Under the pieces are notes generated by a model. That model was not told the DNA's origin. It saw only the letters and a program-made list of their open reading frames with translations, and did not search any database. Below are positions 36,983 through 45,463 of a DNA stretch of 64,000 bases, piece after piece. Made by a program: the position numbers and the translations under genes. How positions within the stretch are numbered: position 1 is the first letter of the stretch; each line of letters begins with the position of its first letter. The stretch is taken from assembly GCA_014695345.1 (NCBI GenBank), contig JACJOC010000030.1:1-64000 (forward strand), written 5' to 3'. Source of the stretch: Cyanobacteria bacterium FACHB-471 (lineage in GTDB: Bacteria > Cyanobacteriota > Cyanobacteriia > Elainellales > Elainellaceae).

Positions 36983-37660
36983 CTAAGGATTAGGGAAAGA
37001 GGTATTTCCTCGTCCTTGATCCCTCAGCCCTACCCAATAGGCACAGCGGCGATCGCCCTGCAAAATATGTTCAACTCGCTCAATGGCGATCGCCTCTCCC
37101 AAAATTGCCTTAAATACCTCTAATTCTGCTCCACACAGCTTTTGGCAGGTTTGGGCAGCAGTGCAGATGGGGCAATGGTTTTCAACTAGCAACAGGCTTC
37201 CATCGGGTTGATCGATCACTTCTGCCATGTAGCCTTCCTGGGTACGAAGCTGGGCGATCGCTTTCACCTGGTGTTGCCAATTCTGCTCAGCGACCAAATC
37301 AGTCAGCTTAGATTGGTAAGTTTGAATTTGCCGCTGGCTGCGCTCTGTCACTAGCCTATCCACCCCATCAGAGCCAAACACCGTTTGAATGCTACGGAGC
37401 AAATCTACCATCAGGTCAGCGTGCCGATTGGGAAAGCGATCGGCTGACTGCTTGGTTAATTGCCATAGCTTGACGGGTCGCCCCATTGGACGACGTTCCT
37501 CGCGATAAGTCACCCACTGTTCTGCTTTTAAGGTCTGAAGGTGCTGCCGAATTGCCATCGGTGATACCTGTAGCTCATCAGCCAGAGCAGTCGCTGTTTG
37601 TGCGCCCTGTAGCTTCAGCACATGCAGAATTTGGTCCTTCGCTTTTTTAACGTCCTCCAT
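36983..37660 (-). CDS. SufR-like winged-helix regulator with Cys-rich C-terminal domain
   Basis: N-terminal HTH of the DeoR/ArsR type (ALADELQVSPMAIRQHLQTL, about 25-44) with the wing GRPVKLWQLT. The C-terminal half carries Cys163, Cys166, Cys172, Cys176 and Cys206 (HCPICTAAQTCQKLC, RRCAYW), a likely iron-sulfur or metal site. SufR of cyanobacteria represses the suf operon through such a cluster, but this Cys pattern (CPIC...C...C) differs from canonical SufR as I recall it, so it may be a paralogue with other targets. No suf genes are adjacent. A possible operator lies just upstream of the start. Confidence 0.75.
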   Translation of the reverse strand: MEDVKKAKDQILHVLKLQGAQTATALADELQVSPMAIRQHLQTLKAEQWVTYREERRPMGRPVKLWQLTKQSADRFPNRHADLMVDLLRSIQTVFGSDGVDRLVTERSQRQIQTYQSKLTDLVAEQNWQHQVKAIAQLRTQEGYMAEVIDQPDGSLLLVENHCPICTAAQTCQKLCGAELEVFKAILGEAIAIERVEHILQGDRRCAYWVGLRDQGRGNTSFPNP

Positions 37661-37663
37661 TAA

Positions 37664-37680
37664 CCAATCCTCCCCATTGG
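37664..37680 (-). promoter_or_regulatory. Inverted repeat CCAAT-N7-ATTGG, possible auto-operator
   Basis: Lies 3 bases upstream of the regulator's ATG, overlapping its ribosome-site region. A winged-helix dimer could bind here to repress its own gene. Pattern and position only. Confidence 0.3.
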
Positions 37681-37803
37681 GAGAGATAAAAGAAGATTAA
37701 TGATAGCAAACTCACTGCGTAGACCGTTAGAAGCAGAGTAGCTAGAAGCAAAGCAAAGAGGGTAGTTTTGAGTTTTGAATGATCAGCTTTGGGTGAGGAA
37801 GAC

Positions 37804-38433
37804 TCAAAACTTATAATTCTGATCGCCTACCCACAAGCTGATGGGCACTGCTTGCCCCTGGGCATCTACTTTTACCTCTACGACAAAGGCTTGTGCTTCG
37901 CCTGATTGCCCAGACTGGTTGATTCGTTCATTAATTTCAATCCGCTGATCTTCAGGAATATAGTACGCCTCTAGTCCATAGGAAATGCTGCCGCGTCGAT
38001 AGTTTCCCTGTAGGGCAATTTGGTTGGAGGGTAAGTTGGTGGGGCGATCGCCACTAATCCGCACAGGCTGCCAGGGTTGGGGCAATGAACTGGTTGCCGC
38101 AGATTGCGAATCGGAGTCTGGAGCAGGCTGCAACACGACATAAAAGGGCAACCCAGATTCAAATAAAGAGGGAGTTTGGGCTGACCAATTTGGAGTAGCT
38201 AAAATTTCTCCACCAGGCAAGTTTTGTAGGGTTTCAAGCCTGGAGATGTCGTAGCTCAGCGTTACATAATAGCCACGTAGCAAATCATAAGGATCAACCG
38301 GAACCGTTTGTAGAATTGCCGTTCTGCCTGCGAACTGTGTGTAAACTGCCTGCGCTGGAACTGCCAAAATCAGAGCGACCTGAGCTGCTAATGGCAACCA
38401 AAACCGCCAACCTGGAACGTTGTGAGTAGTCAT
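37804..38433 (-). CDS. GDYXXLXY-domain membrane-anchored protein
   Basis: 209 residues with one N-terminal membrane helix (about 11-28) and an extracytoplasmic domain. The motif LLRGYYVTLSYDISRL (near 47-62) corresponds to the GDYXXLXY signature, with Gly-Tyr replacing the first Gly-Asp. These proteins are usually encoded next to DUF2157 membrane proteins, as here: the genes overlap by 4 bases (ATGA), showing translational coupling. Function unknown. Confidence 0.8.
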   Translation of the reverse strand: MTTHNVPGWRFWLPLAAQVALILAVPAQAVYTQFAGRTAILQTVPVDPYDLLRGYYVTLSYDISRLETLQNLPGGEILATPNWSAQTPSLFESGLPFYVVLQPAPDSDSQSAATSSLPQPWQPVRISGDRPTNLPSNQIALQGNYRRGSISYGLEAYYIPEDQRIEINERINQSGQSGEAQAFVVEVKVDAQGQAVPISLWVGDQNYKF

Positions 38434-39908
38434 GACGCTTGCTCCGATGATGAAGTGTCGGGGAGGATTGGACGTTTCAACACACGCATATGCCGCTCAA
38501 ACCACAGCCCAACCAGGATGACGGCAACGCCGCAGAGCAAAAATACCAGCGATTTCAGCAATAGCCCGGTGTTGTATTCCAATGTGCGGCTAAGAACTTG
38601 CAGTGTCAGCAGCACGATGCCGCTCCAAAATAGGCGACGTTGCCCCTCCGCTAAGCCTTCGCGCAGGCATCCGGCAGCTAGCAAAAACAGTAGGAGGTTA
38701 AAGGCGAGGGTAGCGATCGCCATGATCGGCGAAACATTCCAATGCCATAACGATATACAAGCAATGACGAGCAAAAATACCAGCATCACCCCGTCATTCT
38801 GAGTCAGCCGCCAGTAGTTAGTACGTTGCTCTGATTTGCCTCGGTAGAACCACTGCACCAGTGTTAGTCCAATTAGAAAGAGCAGATTAGGGTTAAGCAA
38901 TAGCGGTAGTCCAGTACCAGTTAGTTGGGACTGGGGCGAGGCAGCAGCCTGATTGCCACCTTCAGTCCACCAGAAGTGGTAAGACATCAGGTAAACCAAG
39001 CCACTCAGATAAATCAGCGCCATGGGTTGGGCGATCGCTCGAAACGGCTTAGGACGTGGCAAGGAAGCTAGTCTTTGCCAGGGACGCTGCCAGATTGCGT
39101 CGTCATAGCTCCACAGCAACGCAGCCGGTAAAGTGAAGGCGATCGCTCCCATAGCACCCTGGGCATTAGGAAACAGCCAACTCAGATCCATAAGGATGAC
39201 TAGAAAAGAAGAGATGACGGCGATCGCTGCCAACCCAAATAAGACTCCAGAGCGGCACCGATAAGCCAGCGGCACAAACAGCACCCCAGCAATGATCGGC
39301 ATGTTTTGCATCACCAATCCCAAGGCAGGTAGCACACCTACACTAAACAATTCCTGGATGCCCAGCCAGTAGCCAATTCCCATCAGCAAAATTGCCAGAA
39401 TTCCAAGGGAAACAAGGCGCAGACTATAGGCCATCGCGACTACACCCAATCCCCAAATCAGGCATAGGGCGTAGGCTGAACCGCTATGATGAAAAATTTG
39501 TCCCATCAGCGCCATATTCGCGCCCAAAATCAGCGCCCCCAGGAGCAATAGCCCCTGCCCAACACGCTGCTGTGCCTGTTCTCTACCAGGGGACAGGCTC
39601 AAAGGCTGCTTCCACAGATAAAATCCCAGCGCATTGATGCCAACAAATAGAACCAACAGCATTGCTACTTTCAGTTCACGTGGAATGGCTTGCCAGTTTG
39701 CTGCCACAAAGGTGATGATCCCTAGCCCCAGCAAGATGCTGCCCAGACCAACCAGGATGACAATGAAGCGATCGCGGGCGGCTGTATCCAGACGGTCAAA
39801 TTCGTAAAGCTCTGACAACCGCTGATGCTGAGCTTGATCAATCACGCCATTCGCCAGCCAACCTACCGCTTCTTGCCGAAGCTGCCGCCGAAACTTATCT
39901 GACACCAT
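38430..39908 (-). CDS. DUF2157 multi-pass membrane protein
   Basis: 492 residues. The N-terminal about 45 residues are cytoplasmic (FRRQLRQEAVGWLANGVID, a DUF2157 hallmark), followed by about a dozen membrane segments. It is coupled by stop-start overlap to the GDYXXLXY gene downstream, and this pair is recurrent in bacteria. The role is unknown; an envelope function is likely. ATG start at 39908. Confidence 0.85.
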   Translation of the reverse strand: MVSDKFRRQLRQEAVGWLANGVIDQAQHQRLSELYEFDRLDTAARDRFIVILVGLGSILLGLGIITFVAANWQAIPRELKVAMLLVLFVGINALGFYLWKQPLSLSPGREQAQQRVGQGLLLLGALILGANMALMGQIFHHSGSAYALCLIWGLGVVAMAYSLRLVSLGILAILLMGIGYWLGIQELFSVGVLPALGLVMQNMPIIAGVLFVPLAYRCRSGVLFGLAAIAVISSFLVILMDLSWLFPNAQGAMGAIAFTLPAALLWSYDDAIWQRPWQRLASLPRPKPFRAIAQPMALIYLSGLVYLMSYHFWWTEGGNQAAASPQSQLTGTGLPLLLNPNLLFLIGLTLVQWFYRGKSEQRTNYWRLTQNDGVMLVFLLVIACISLWHWNVSPIMAIATLAFNLLLFLLAAGCLREGLAEGQRRLFWSGIVLLTLQVLSRTLEYNTGLLLKSLVFLLCGVAVILVGLWFERHMRVLKRPILPDTSSSEQAS

Positions 39909-40187
39909 CTTGCACCGCCCCCAAGGATGATTTGAGCCGATGTTTCTGGTATCCCATTAATTAAATTATTTGCCACAAAGGAATATGCCAGATACACAAC
40001 TGGCTCCACGCAATCAATTGAGTCCTTTGTCTTGACTTCCAAAGTCTTTATCTTAACTTGACGATTCGTAGATTCTATTACTAAGTTGATCAAGAGTTCT
40101 TTGTTAATGAATTGAGCCTGAAGCATTTTTTTGAGGGTATTCATCCATAAAGCAACTTCAAATTCTTCGTTAGATCAGGTCTTTACC

Positions 40188-40757
40188 ATGCAAATTAAGC
40201 TGCAGCTTAAAAAAGTTTTCTTAGCCTTATTATTTATTGCAATTGTCTATGCTTTGATGGCTTTGGCTCTACGAGCAATAGGCTTAGAAAACGCCCAACA
40301 TTTTATTAAAGAAACAGGAGCCTGGGCACCTTTAATTTTTGTTGTTCTATGTTCACTGAGTTTAATTCTTGCCCCTTTTAGTGGAAGCTCTCTCTTTGTT
40401 GTAGGGGGAGCTTTATTTGGCAAGGAAACTGGCTTTATTCTAAGTTATGTCGCTACTCTGATTGGGTGCAGCATTAATTATTGGATCTCTAGAAAACTCG
40501 GTCGTGGAGTTGCAAGCCGTTTCATTGGTAAGAAGAATCTAGAGGAACTGGATAAATTTATGAGGCGACTTAAAAGTCGCCAAAGCATCTTCTACATAAT
40601 TTTAATCATGCCTCTCTCACAAGATATTGTGAGCTATGCTGTAGGTTTAACTAAAGTCAGATATAGATATTTTTTAATTGCATTACTGATAAGTGGTGCG
40701 GCGATCGTTGCAGCTTACATCTATTTAGGGAGCAGCCTATTAGAAGCTTTAATTTAG
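40188..40757 (+). CDS. TVP38/TMEM64 (DedA-like) family membrane protein
   Basis: About 189 residues from ATG 40188, with five to six hydrophobic segments. The VTT-type core is visible: FVVLCSLSLILAPFSGSSLFVVGGALFG, GCSINYWISRKLGRG and FYIILIMPLSQDIVSYAVGLTKVRYRYFL. Such proteins are linked to lipid scrambling or flipping in membranes; the substrate here is unknown. The frame is open to a TTG at 40131, but the ATG with AGGT upstream is preferred. Codons are clearly more A/T-rich than in flanking genes, a possible sign of transfer. Confidence 0.82.
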   Translation: MQIKLQLKKVFLALLFIAIVYALMALALRAIGLENAQHFIKETGAWAPLIFVVLCSLSLILAPFSGSSLFVVGGALFGKETGFILSYVATLIGCSINYWISRKLGRGVASRFIGKKNLEELDKFMRRLKSRQSIFYIILIMPLSQDIVSYAVGLTKVRYRYFLIALLISGAAIVAAYIYLGSSLLEALI

Positions 40758-41023
40758 ATTGGTTTTAGAGAAAGCTAATATTTTCATATTCACCAACAAT
40801 TATGCTAATTCAAAATTCATTCAAACATTTGCAGAATTAGTTTGCAGAATTAGTTCATTAAGTTGGGAAATGGCACTGCTTCAAGCTCAATATCTGCACG
40901 TTAACAGCATTCTTATTATCACAATGAGGAGTATGTTTGAGATGCAGGGCGGAGGGCTAGAGCGATTTTTGGGGCGATCGCCGTAGAACTCAAAGAGACG
41001 CGATACATCGCGTCCCAGCAGAT

Positions 41024-41356
41024 TCATTTCAACGGATCGTGTCCCCAGTTCATCAAGGAATAGCGCCAACGTGTATCCGTCACATCGCCGGATGGTCGCT
41101 GAGCGGAATGGCGGTGAACATAGCTGATCACTCGCTTCATTTGTGCTAGATCGTCCTCTGTGTAGTCAGCCTGCTTCACTTTCAGCAGTTCAACGATGTG
41201 CCGACCTGATTTGTGTCCAGTCAACTCTTCGTTGCCATCTTTTTGCCCTACTGCCTTGGAGTCCTCTGTCTTAAGCCAAGCCTCAAGCTCTTTAGGAGAC
41301 ATGTTCACGACGGACTGAAACTCGTCGACGGTTGCTTTGCGATCGCCTGCCATCAT
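41024..41356 (-). CDS. DUF3140 family protein
   Basis: About 110 residues, soluble. Family features are VVNMSPKELEAWLKTEDS, VGQKDGNEELTGHKSGRHIVELL and the strongly conserved end DTRWRYSLMNWGHDP. The start is ATG 41356 or the adjacent ATG 41353, with AGGAG just upstream; a TTG at 41374 would overlap the neighbouring stop. It follows the DUF2945 gene by a few bases, so the two are cotranscribed. Function unknown; the pair is common in soil and desiccation-tolerant bacteria, by general recollection. Confidence 0.85.
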   Translation of the reverse strand: MMAGDRKATVDEFQSVVNMSPKELEAWLKTEDSKAVGQKDGNEELTGHKSGRHIVELLKVKQADYTEDDLAQMKRVISYVHRHSAQRPSGDVTDTRWRYSLMNWGHDPLK

Positions 41357-41363
41357 CCTGCTC

Positions 41364-41579
41364 CTAGTCGTCAATCTTTTTCAGCGATTCGGGTTTATGA
41401 GCCGCCTCTTTGCCAGATTTATCGCTCTCAACCAGGTACTCAGGACTGTCTTTAGAAGCAGCAACGTGATGCCCTTTAATATCGGTTTCTGAGGTCAGCT
41501 TTTTCTTCACCTCACCCGTTGTTTTCCCTTGGGAAGTTTTCCACTCGACGTGATCGCCTTTCTTAAAATTCTCTGTCAT
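41364..41579 (-). CDS. DUF2945 (hypervirulence-associated TUDOR-like) small protein
   Basis: 71 residues, highly charged. It begins MTENFKKGDHVEWKTSQGKTTGEV, the DUF2945 beta-barrel start (GDHVxW), and includes DIKGHHVAASKDSPEYLVESDKSG-type strands. Related domains resemble TUDOR folds, but the bacterial role is unknown. First gene of a two-gene leftward unit with DUF3140. Confidence 0.85.
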   Translation of the reverse strand: MTENFKKGDHVEWKTSQGKTTGEVKKKLTSETDIKGHHVAASKDSPEYLVESDKSGKEAAHKPESLKKIDD

Positions 41580-41840
41580 GAATCAGCTCCAATTAATATT
41601 TCTTAACGGTTGCTCCTATTGTCTGGATTGAAGTTCTCAAAGCAATCGGTCTTATTGAAGATTGCAGATCCAGGATTGCCTGACGCAAATCTTTCTAGAG
41701 TGAGTTGTTCTACTGATTCCAAAAATTAGGGCTACCGATGGAAGAGCACTCTTTCGAGCCACAAATTTTCGAAGAGCGGCTGATTAACGGTGTATCGTCA
41801 GACAGTGCGAATTTTGCGATGTGCAGCAGTGTTACTCCCT

Positions 41841-41857
41841 AAGGAGACTTAGCTTTG
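41841..41857 (+). promoter_or_regulatory. Ribosome site fixing a TTG start
   Basis: AAGGAG at 41841-41846 lies 8 bases before TTG at 41855. The signal peptide begins directly after, and no ATG gives as good an arrangement, so TTG is the probable start of the SIMPL gene. Confidence 0.65.
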
Positions 41858-42751
41858 AGCAAAAAAATAGCCCCCTCGCCGCTAGTATCAATGGCGATCG
41901 CCACACTCACCTGGATTGCAACACCCTCTCTGAGTCACGCTTTTACCCAGTCGTTGCCACCCAACGTGGAACAGGAACCTGGGACAGCAGATGACCAAGT
42001 AGCCCAGCTTTTCTACCCTCCTGTCAATGAAGACCAGCAGGCGCTTATGGTTTTAGGTCAGGGAGAGGCAAGCGCTCCAGCGGAGGTAGCTGAAGTTGAG
42101 TTTTCTTTCACAAACTACGACCCTTATGCTGTTCCAGAGGAAGGGTTGCTGCTGTTTAACGATACCTCTGCTCAAGCACCATCTTCACTGCAAGCACAGG
42201 CTACACCAGGAGAACCGCCTACCCTCACCGAGGCTCAACTTCAGCCTGTTGTCGATGCGTTGGTTGCAGCAGGCATCTCATCTGAGTCTATTGAGGTTTC
42301 GATCGTACCCGGTAGCCCGAATGTTTATCCTTACACCACTGATCGAGGTTCTGTGTCTTTTGACTTGAACACGCCTAGTCAAGAACAAATTAAGCAAGCG
42401 GTGGATGGGGTGAATGAGGCGATCGCTGACAGTGAAGAAATCTTCCTGCAAAATCTGAGTGTTCAATATTCCGTCAATGACTGCACGGATCTGGAGCAGG
42501 ATGTTTATCAAGACGCTATTAGTGATGCTCGAAATCGAGCGACGGCGATCGCTACAGCTATGGGAGTCGAACTTGCGGCAGTACCCTCTGTCGCAGAATC
42601 ACCGTTCAATTTCTTTTCCCCTGCCTGCGGCTCGACCGCTCAGCCATCTCCCTACAATCCGTTTGGGCTCGGCGCATCCTACTACGACCCCGAAGCACCC
42701 GCAGAAGTGCTGGTGAGACGAGATATTTTTGTGACTTTCCCAATCCGCTAA
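41855..42751 (+). CDS. Secreted SIMPL (DUF541) domain protein
   Basis: 298 residues from a TTG start with strong AAGGAG. Signal peptide near residues 8-30 (MAIATLTWIATPSLSHA). The SIMPL domain (about 62-297) is marked by LMVLGQGEASAPAEVAEVEF, a central LQPVVDALVAAGI helix and DARNRATAIATAMGVELA. Bacterial SIMPL proteins are periplasmic or outer-membrane-associated with oxidative or envelope stress links; the precise role is unknown. A strong terminator follows directly. Confidence 0.85.
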   Translation: MSKKIAPSPLVSMAIATLTWIATPSLSHAFTQSLPPNVEQEPGTADDQVAQLFYPPVNEDQQALMVLGQGEASAPAEVAEVEFSFTNYDPYAVPEEGLLLFNDTSAQAPSSLQAQATPGEPPTLTEAQLQPVVDALVAAGISSESIEVSIVPGSPNVYPYTTDRGSVSFDLNTPSQEQIKQAVDGVNEAIADSEEIFLQNLSVQYSVNDCTDLEQDVYQDAISDARNRATAIATAMGVELAAVPSVAESPFNFFSPACGSTAQPSPYNPFGLGASYYDPEAPAEVLVRRDIFVTFPIR

Positions 42752-42756
42752 ATCTT

Positions 42757-42781
42757 AAGGGCTTGGCAACGCCAAGCCCTT
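42757..42781 (+). terminator. Terminator of the SIMPL gene
   Basis: Perfect 11-bp stem (AAGGGCTTGGC/GCCAAGCCCTT) with loop AAC, then TTCTGCTT. It begins 5 bases past the stop and may also serve the leftward gene pair from the other side. Confidence 0.8.
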
Positions 42782-42815
42782 TCTGCTTAAGAACCGAACT
42801 GTGAGCACGTATCCT

Positions 42816-43043
42816 CTAGCTCACCACTTCAAAGCTTTTCACTTCTAAAACAGGTCCAATCATGGCGGTCGTCATGACATCGTTTCGCACCTGCCCTTCA
42901 ACTTTGACCTGTAAGCCAGGTTGCAAGAGGTCTTTGGGTGCGCCTTGGTGAATTTCGTAAGAGTCTCCATCTCCTGTTACCAAAGCCCAGGTGCCTGTGC
43001 CCATTTCCGACTTTTGCATAATCCCTTCTACTGTAATGCTCAT
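42816..43043 (-). CDS. Small OB-fold-like protein coupled to the subtilase
   Basis: 75 residues with an OB-fold-like pattern of beta strands: ITVEGIMQKSEMGTGTWALVT, SYEIHQGAPKDLLQPGLQVKVEGQV and GPVLEVKSFEV. It is similar in outline to small domains that bind nucleic acid or metal, but no specific family is claimed. Its start codon overlaps the subtilase stop (ATGA), so the two are translationally coupled. Confidence 0.7.
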   Translation of the reverse strand: MSITVEGIMQKSEMGTGTWALVTGDGDSYEIHQGAPKDLLQPGLQVKVEGQVRNDVMTTAMIGPVLEVKSFEVVS

Positions 43044-44821
43044 GCTGACTGCGTCTCCGCTTTTGATCCTAGGTATGCCAGTCCAAAGCAGAGGAGAGCA
43101 TTCACGATCAGATAGCTACGGGCGATCGCTCCACTTCCCAGCCAAAGGACTTCTGGCGAAACAATAGCACTGATAGCAAGACAAGAGGCCACCCCAAGGG
43201 CAGAACCTACAGCAAACCATTTCCACTGTGCGCTACCCAACAACAGAGCTACCAGCACCAGCGGAATTAGCACACTGGCAAAGATCGGGTTTAGCAAACT
43301 GCTACCCTGAATTGCTCCGCCCAGTTCAGGAATCGAGCTACCCAGAATGCGAAAGGGGAACTGCGGCGCGTCAAACACGTACAGTCCACGCAAAAAGAAC
43401 AGTCCAGCACTACCCGCAACCAGTCCACTTCCCAGCGAGAAGCTAAAAATCGGCAGATAGTTTCTCAGGAACCACGCCAGCAGATAAGACCCCAACACCA
43501 TACCAATCTTGGGCAACAGCGTCACTACACCGCCGTCAAACCAGAAGCGCAGGTTGAGATAGCCATTCTCGCGTAGCCAACGGAAAAAGTCGCGGAAGTT
43601 TATTTGTCCTTTTTGCGCCAGCTTTACAGCAGCAGCAGCATCAAGCTGTCCCGCACCAAAGTGGTTTAGCTCATCTCCCTGAATCACTCTGGCAGACTGC
43701 TTGAGGACTTGAGCAATCTCATCGGGACTTTCAACCCCAGATGCTTTCACCAGTGCCGCAACGCCAGCGACGTGAGGGGAAGCCATGCTAGTGCCCTGGA
43801 AGGCGCGAAAAACAGCTTCTCCAGTTTCGGGATCAATCGTCTGTTGAAGCACTCCACCCGCCGGGTTAGTGCCGCCTGTGGAACCACCGGGAGCAGCAAT
43901 GTCTACCCCAGCTCCGAAGTTAGAATAGGGTGCTTTGACTCCGGTAGAATCCAGCGCCGAAACGGCAATCACATTGGGATAACGGGCTGGATACGAGGCA
44001 GAGTTACTGCTTGCATTACCTGCGGCAGCAACAATCACAACGCCTTTGCCATGGGCATAATCGATTGCCTCTCGCATCAGGTCAGTGTCACCGCCGCCGC
44101 CCAAGCTCATATTAATCACGTCGGCGTTGTGATCTGCGGCAAATCGAATCGCTTCGGCAATGTCAGCAATCGTGCCGCCACCAGAGGCAGCCAATACTTT
44201 TAGCGGCATGATGCTGGCTTCGTAAGCGATCCCGGCTACGCCGTAGCCGTTATTAGTAGACTGGGCGATCGTACCAGCAACGTGAGTGCCATGACCGTTA
44301 TCGTCTGCGGCTTCTGCTCTATTGTTGACAAAATCGTAACCCGCAACAAACTTAGTGCTGCGAAGGTCGGGAACCTGGCTGACTCCGGTGTCAATTACAG
44401 CTACCGTTACGCCTGCCCCTTTGGTTTCGTTCCAGGCGGATTCGATGTTGATATTGAGGAAATTCCACTGCTTGGCGTAATCGGGATCGTTGGGAATGTC
44501 TTGAGTGGAGTAGATATAGTTTGGCTCAATCGATTCAGTATACTGCTTTAGCTCTGAGCGTCTCAGCCGTTTTAGCAGTTGGCGATCGCCCTCCACGACA
44601 TAGACGTTATCCTGCTCTGAGAAAATGCTGTTGAGTTGAGGGGTGGCGTTGAACTGCTGGGCGATCGCCCCCAACTCACGCTCAATTTGCCCTGCCTGCA
44701 AATCATCCCGAAAATCCAGCACAATGGACTCGTATTCACCCTTGTTTGCCAGACCGGGAAAACTCGCCAGCGCAAAAAACAGCCCCACCAAAAACAAGCC
44801 AGTTAGAAAAAGCCTTTTCAT
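43040..44821 (-). CDS. Membrane-anchored S8 family subtilisin-like protease
   Basis: Serine protease exported by an N-terminal signal (about 4-22), with an inhibitor-like propeptide (about 28-108) and an S8 catalytic domain. The triad is Asp144 (AVIDTGV), His177 (DDNGHGTHVAGT) and Ser345 (QGTSMASPHVAG), with oxyanion Asn in AAAGNASSNS. The last about 150 residues have at least four hydrophobic segments, so the enzyme is tethered to the membrane, unlike ordinary secreted subtilases. It is coupled by stop-start overlap to a small OB-like protein gene and divergent from the gene at 44951. Confidence 0.9.
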   Translation of the reverse strand: MKRLFLTGLFLVGLFFALASFPGLANKGEYESIVLDFRDDLQAGQIERELGAIAQQFNATPQLNSIFSEQDNVYVVEGDRQLLKRLRRSELKQYTESIEPNYIYSTQDIPNDPDYAKQWNFLNINIESAWNETKGAGVTVAVIDTGVSQVPDLRSTKFVAGYDFVNNRAEAADDNGHGTHVAGTIAQSTNNGYGVAGIAYEASIMPLKVLAASGGGTIADIAEAIRFAADHNADVINMSLGGGGDTDLMREAIDYAHGKGVVIVAAAGNASSNSASYPARYPNVIAVSALDSTGVKAPYSNFGAGVDIAAPGGSTGGTNPAGGVLQQTIDPETGEAVFRAFQGTSMASPHVAGVAALVKASGVESPDEIAQVLKQSARVIQGDELNHFGAGQLDAAAAVKLAQKGQINFRDFFRWLRENGYLNLRFWFDGGVVTLLPKIGMVLGSYLLAWFLRNYLPIFSFSLGSGLVAGSAGLFFLRGLYVFDAPQFPFRILGSSIPELGGAIQGSSLLNPIFASVLIPLVLVALLLGSAQWKWFAVGSALGVASCLAISAIVSPEVLWLGSGAIARSYLIVNALLCFGLAYLGSKAETQSA

Positions 44822-44950
44822 AGAATCCGCTTCGCCGCAGCATCAGTTATCCACCAAGATAGCTCAAGCCCCCTCTAATAGAGGTTGAACATTGCTAAAA
44901 AACGTTGCTAAAAGTTGCTTTCAATATCGTGTTGAATCAGGTAAAAAGTT

Positions 44951-45391
44951 ATGACAAGAGGACTTCTTTGGCTGCCCCTACTAGCGGTTTTTATCGGGTT
45001 AGCCTGGGCGGGCTGGAATGAATATCAGAAATTAGAAGCTTACCGAGTTTGGGCAGAGCAGTTTGAACGTGCCAAATACGATATCTATTCAGTGCTAGGG
45101 CAAAATGGCAGCACCTTGACCTGGGGCAAGCCGACTCGCAAAGCTCCTGTTAACCTGCAAACCTTTTCGCTGAAGCAGATTCGCGCCATTCGCCTCTGGG
45201 TAGACAATCAGTCTGTCAATTTAGAAACACCGCCTCAAAAGAGCCGCAAAGTTGCTTTGGAATTTGAGCGATCGGATAGCGCTGAGCCAATTCGCATTCC
45301 TTTCACCGATTTGTCCCTGGCAATTCAATGGGGAAATCACCTTCAGCAGAACTTACGCCAGCTTCAAGCCGAACCAATCGACGGGAATTGA
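44951..45391 (+). CDS. Membrane-anchored protein of unknown function upstream of ftsQ
   Basis: 146 residues with an N-terminal membrane helix (LLWLPLLAVFIGLAWAGW, about 5-22) and a soluble domain of mixed strands (STLTWGKPTRKAPVNLQTFSL, VALEFERSDSAEPIRIPF). The charge pattern places the domain either side; no family recognised. It lies 72 bases before ftsQ in the same direction and may share its transcript, so an envelope or division role is possible but unproven. Confidence 0.7.
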   Translation: MTRGLLWLPLLAVFIGLAWAGWNEYQKLEAYRVWAEQFERAKYDIYSVLGQNGSTLTWGKPTRKAPVNLQTFSLKQIRAIRLWVDNQSVNLETPPQKSRKVALEFERSDSAEPIRIPFTDLSLAIQWGNHLQQNLRQLQAEPIDGN

Positions 45392-45463
45392 TTCTTCAGA
45401 AGGAGTTGGTATCATGCATTCATAAAAAATTGGTCTTCTACTTTATCCCCCTGCCCGATAGCG

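Noticed and set aside
39863-40144. Leftward 93-codon frame
   Set aside because: It overlaps the start of the DUF2157 gene by 46 bases and its C-terminus is the wrong-frame reading of that gene; no ribosome site or domain.
43709-44203. Rightward 164-codon frame inside the subtilase gene
   Set aside because: Antisense to a strongly supported S8 protease with intact catalytic residues.
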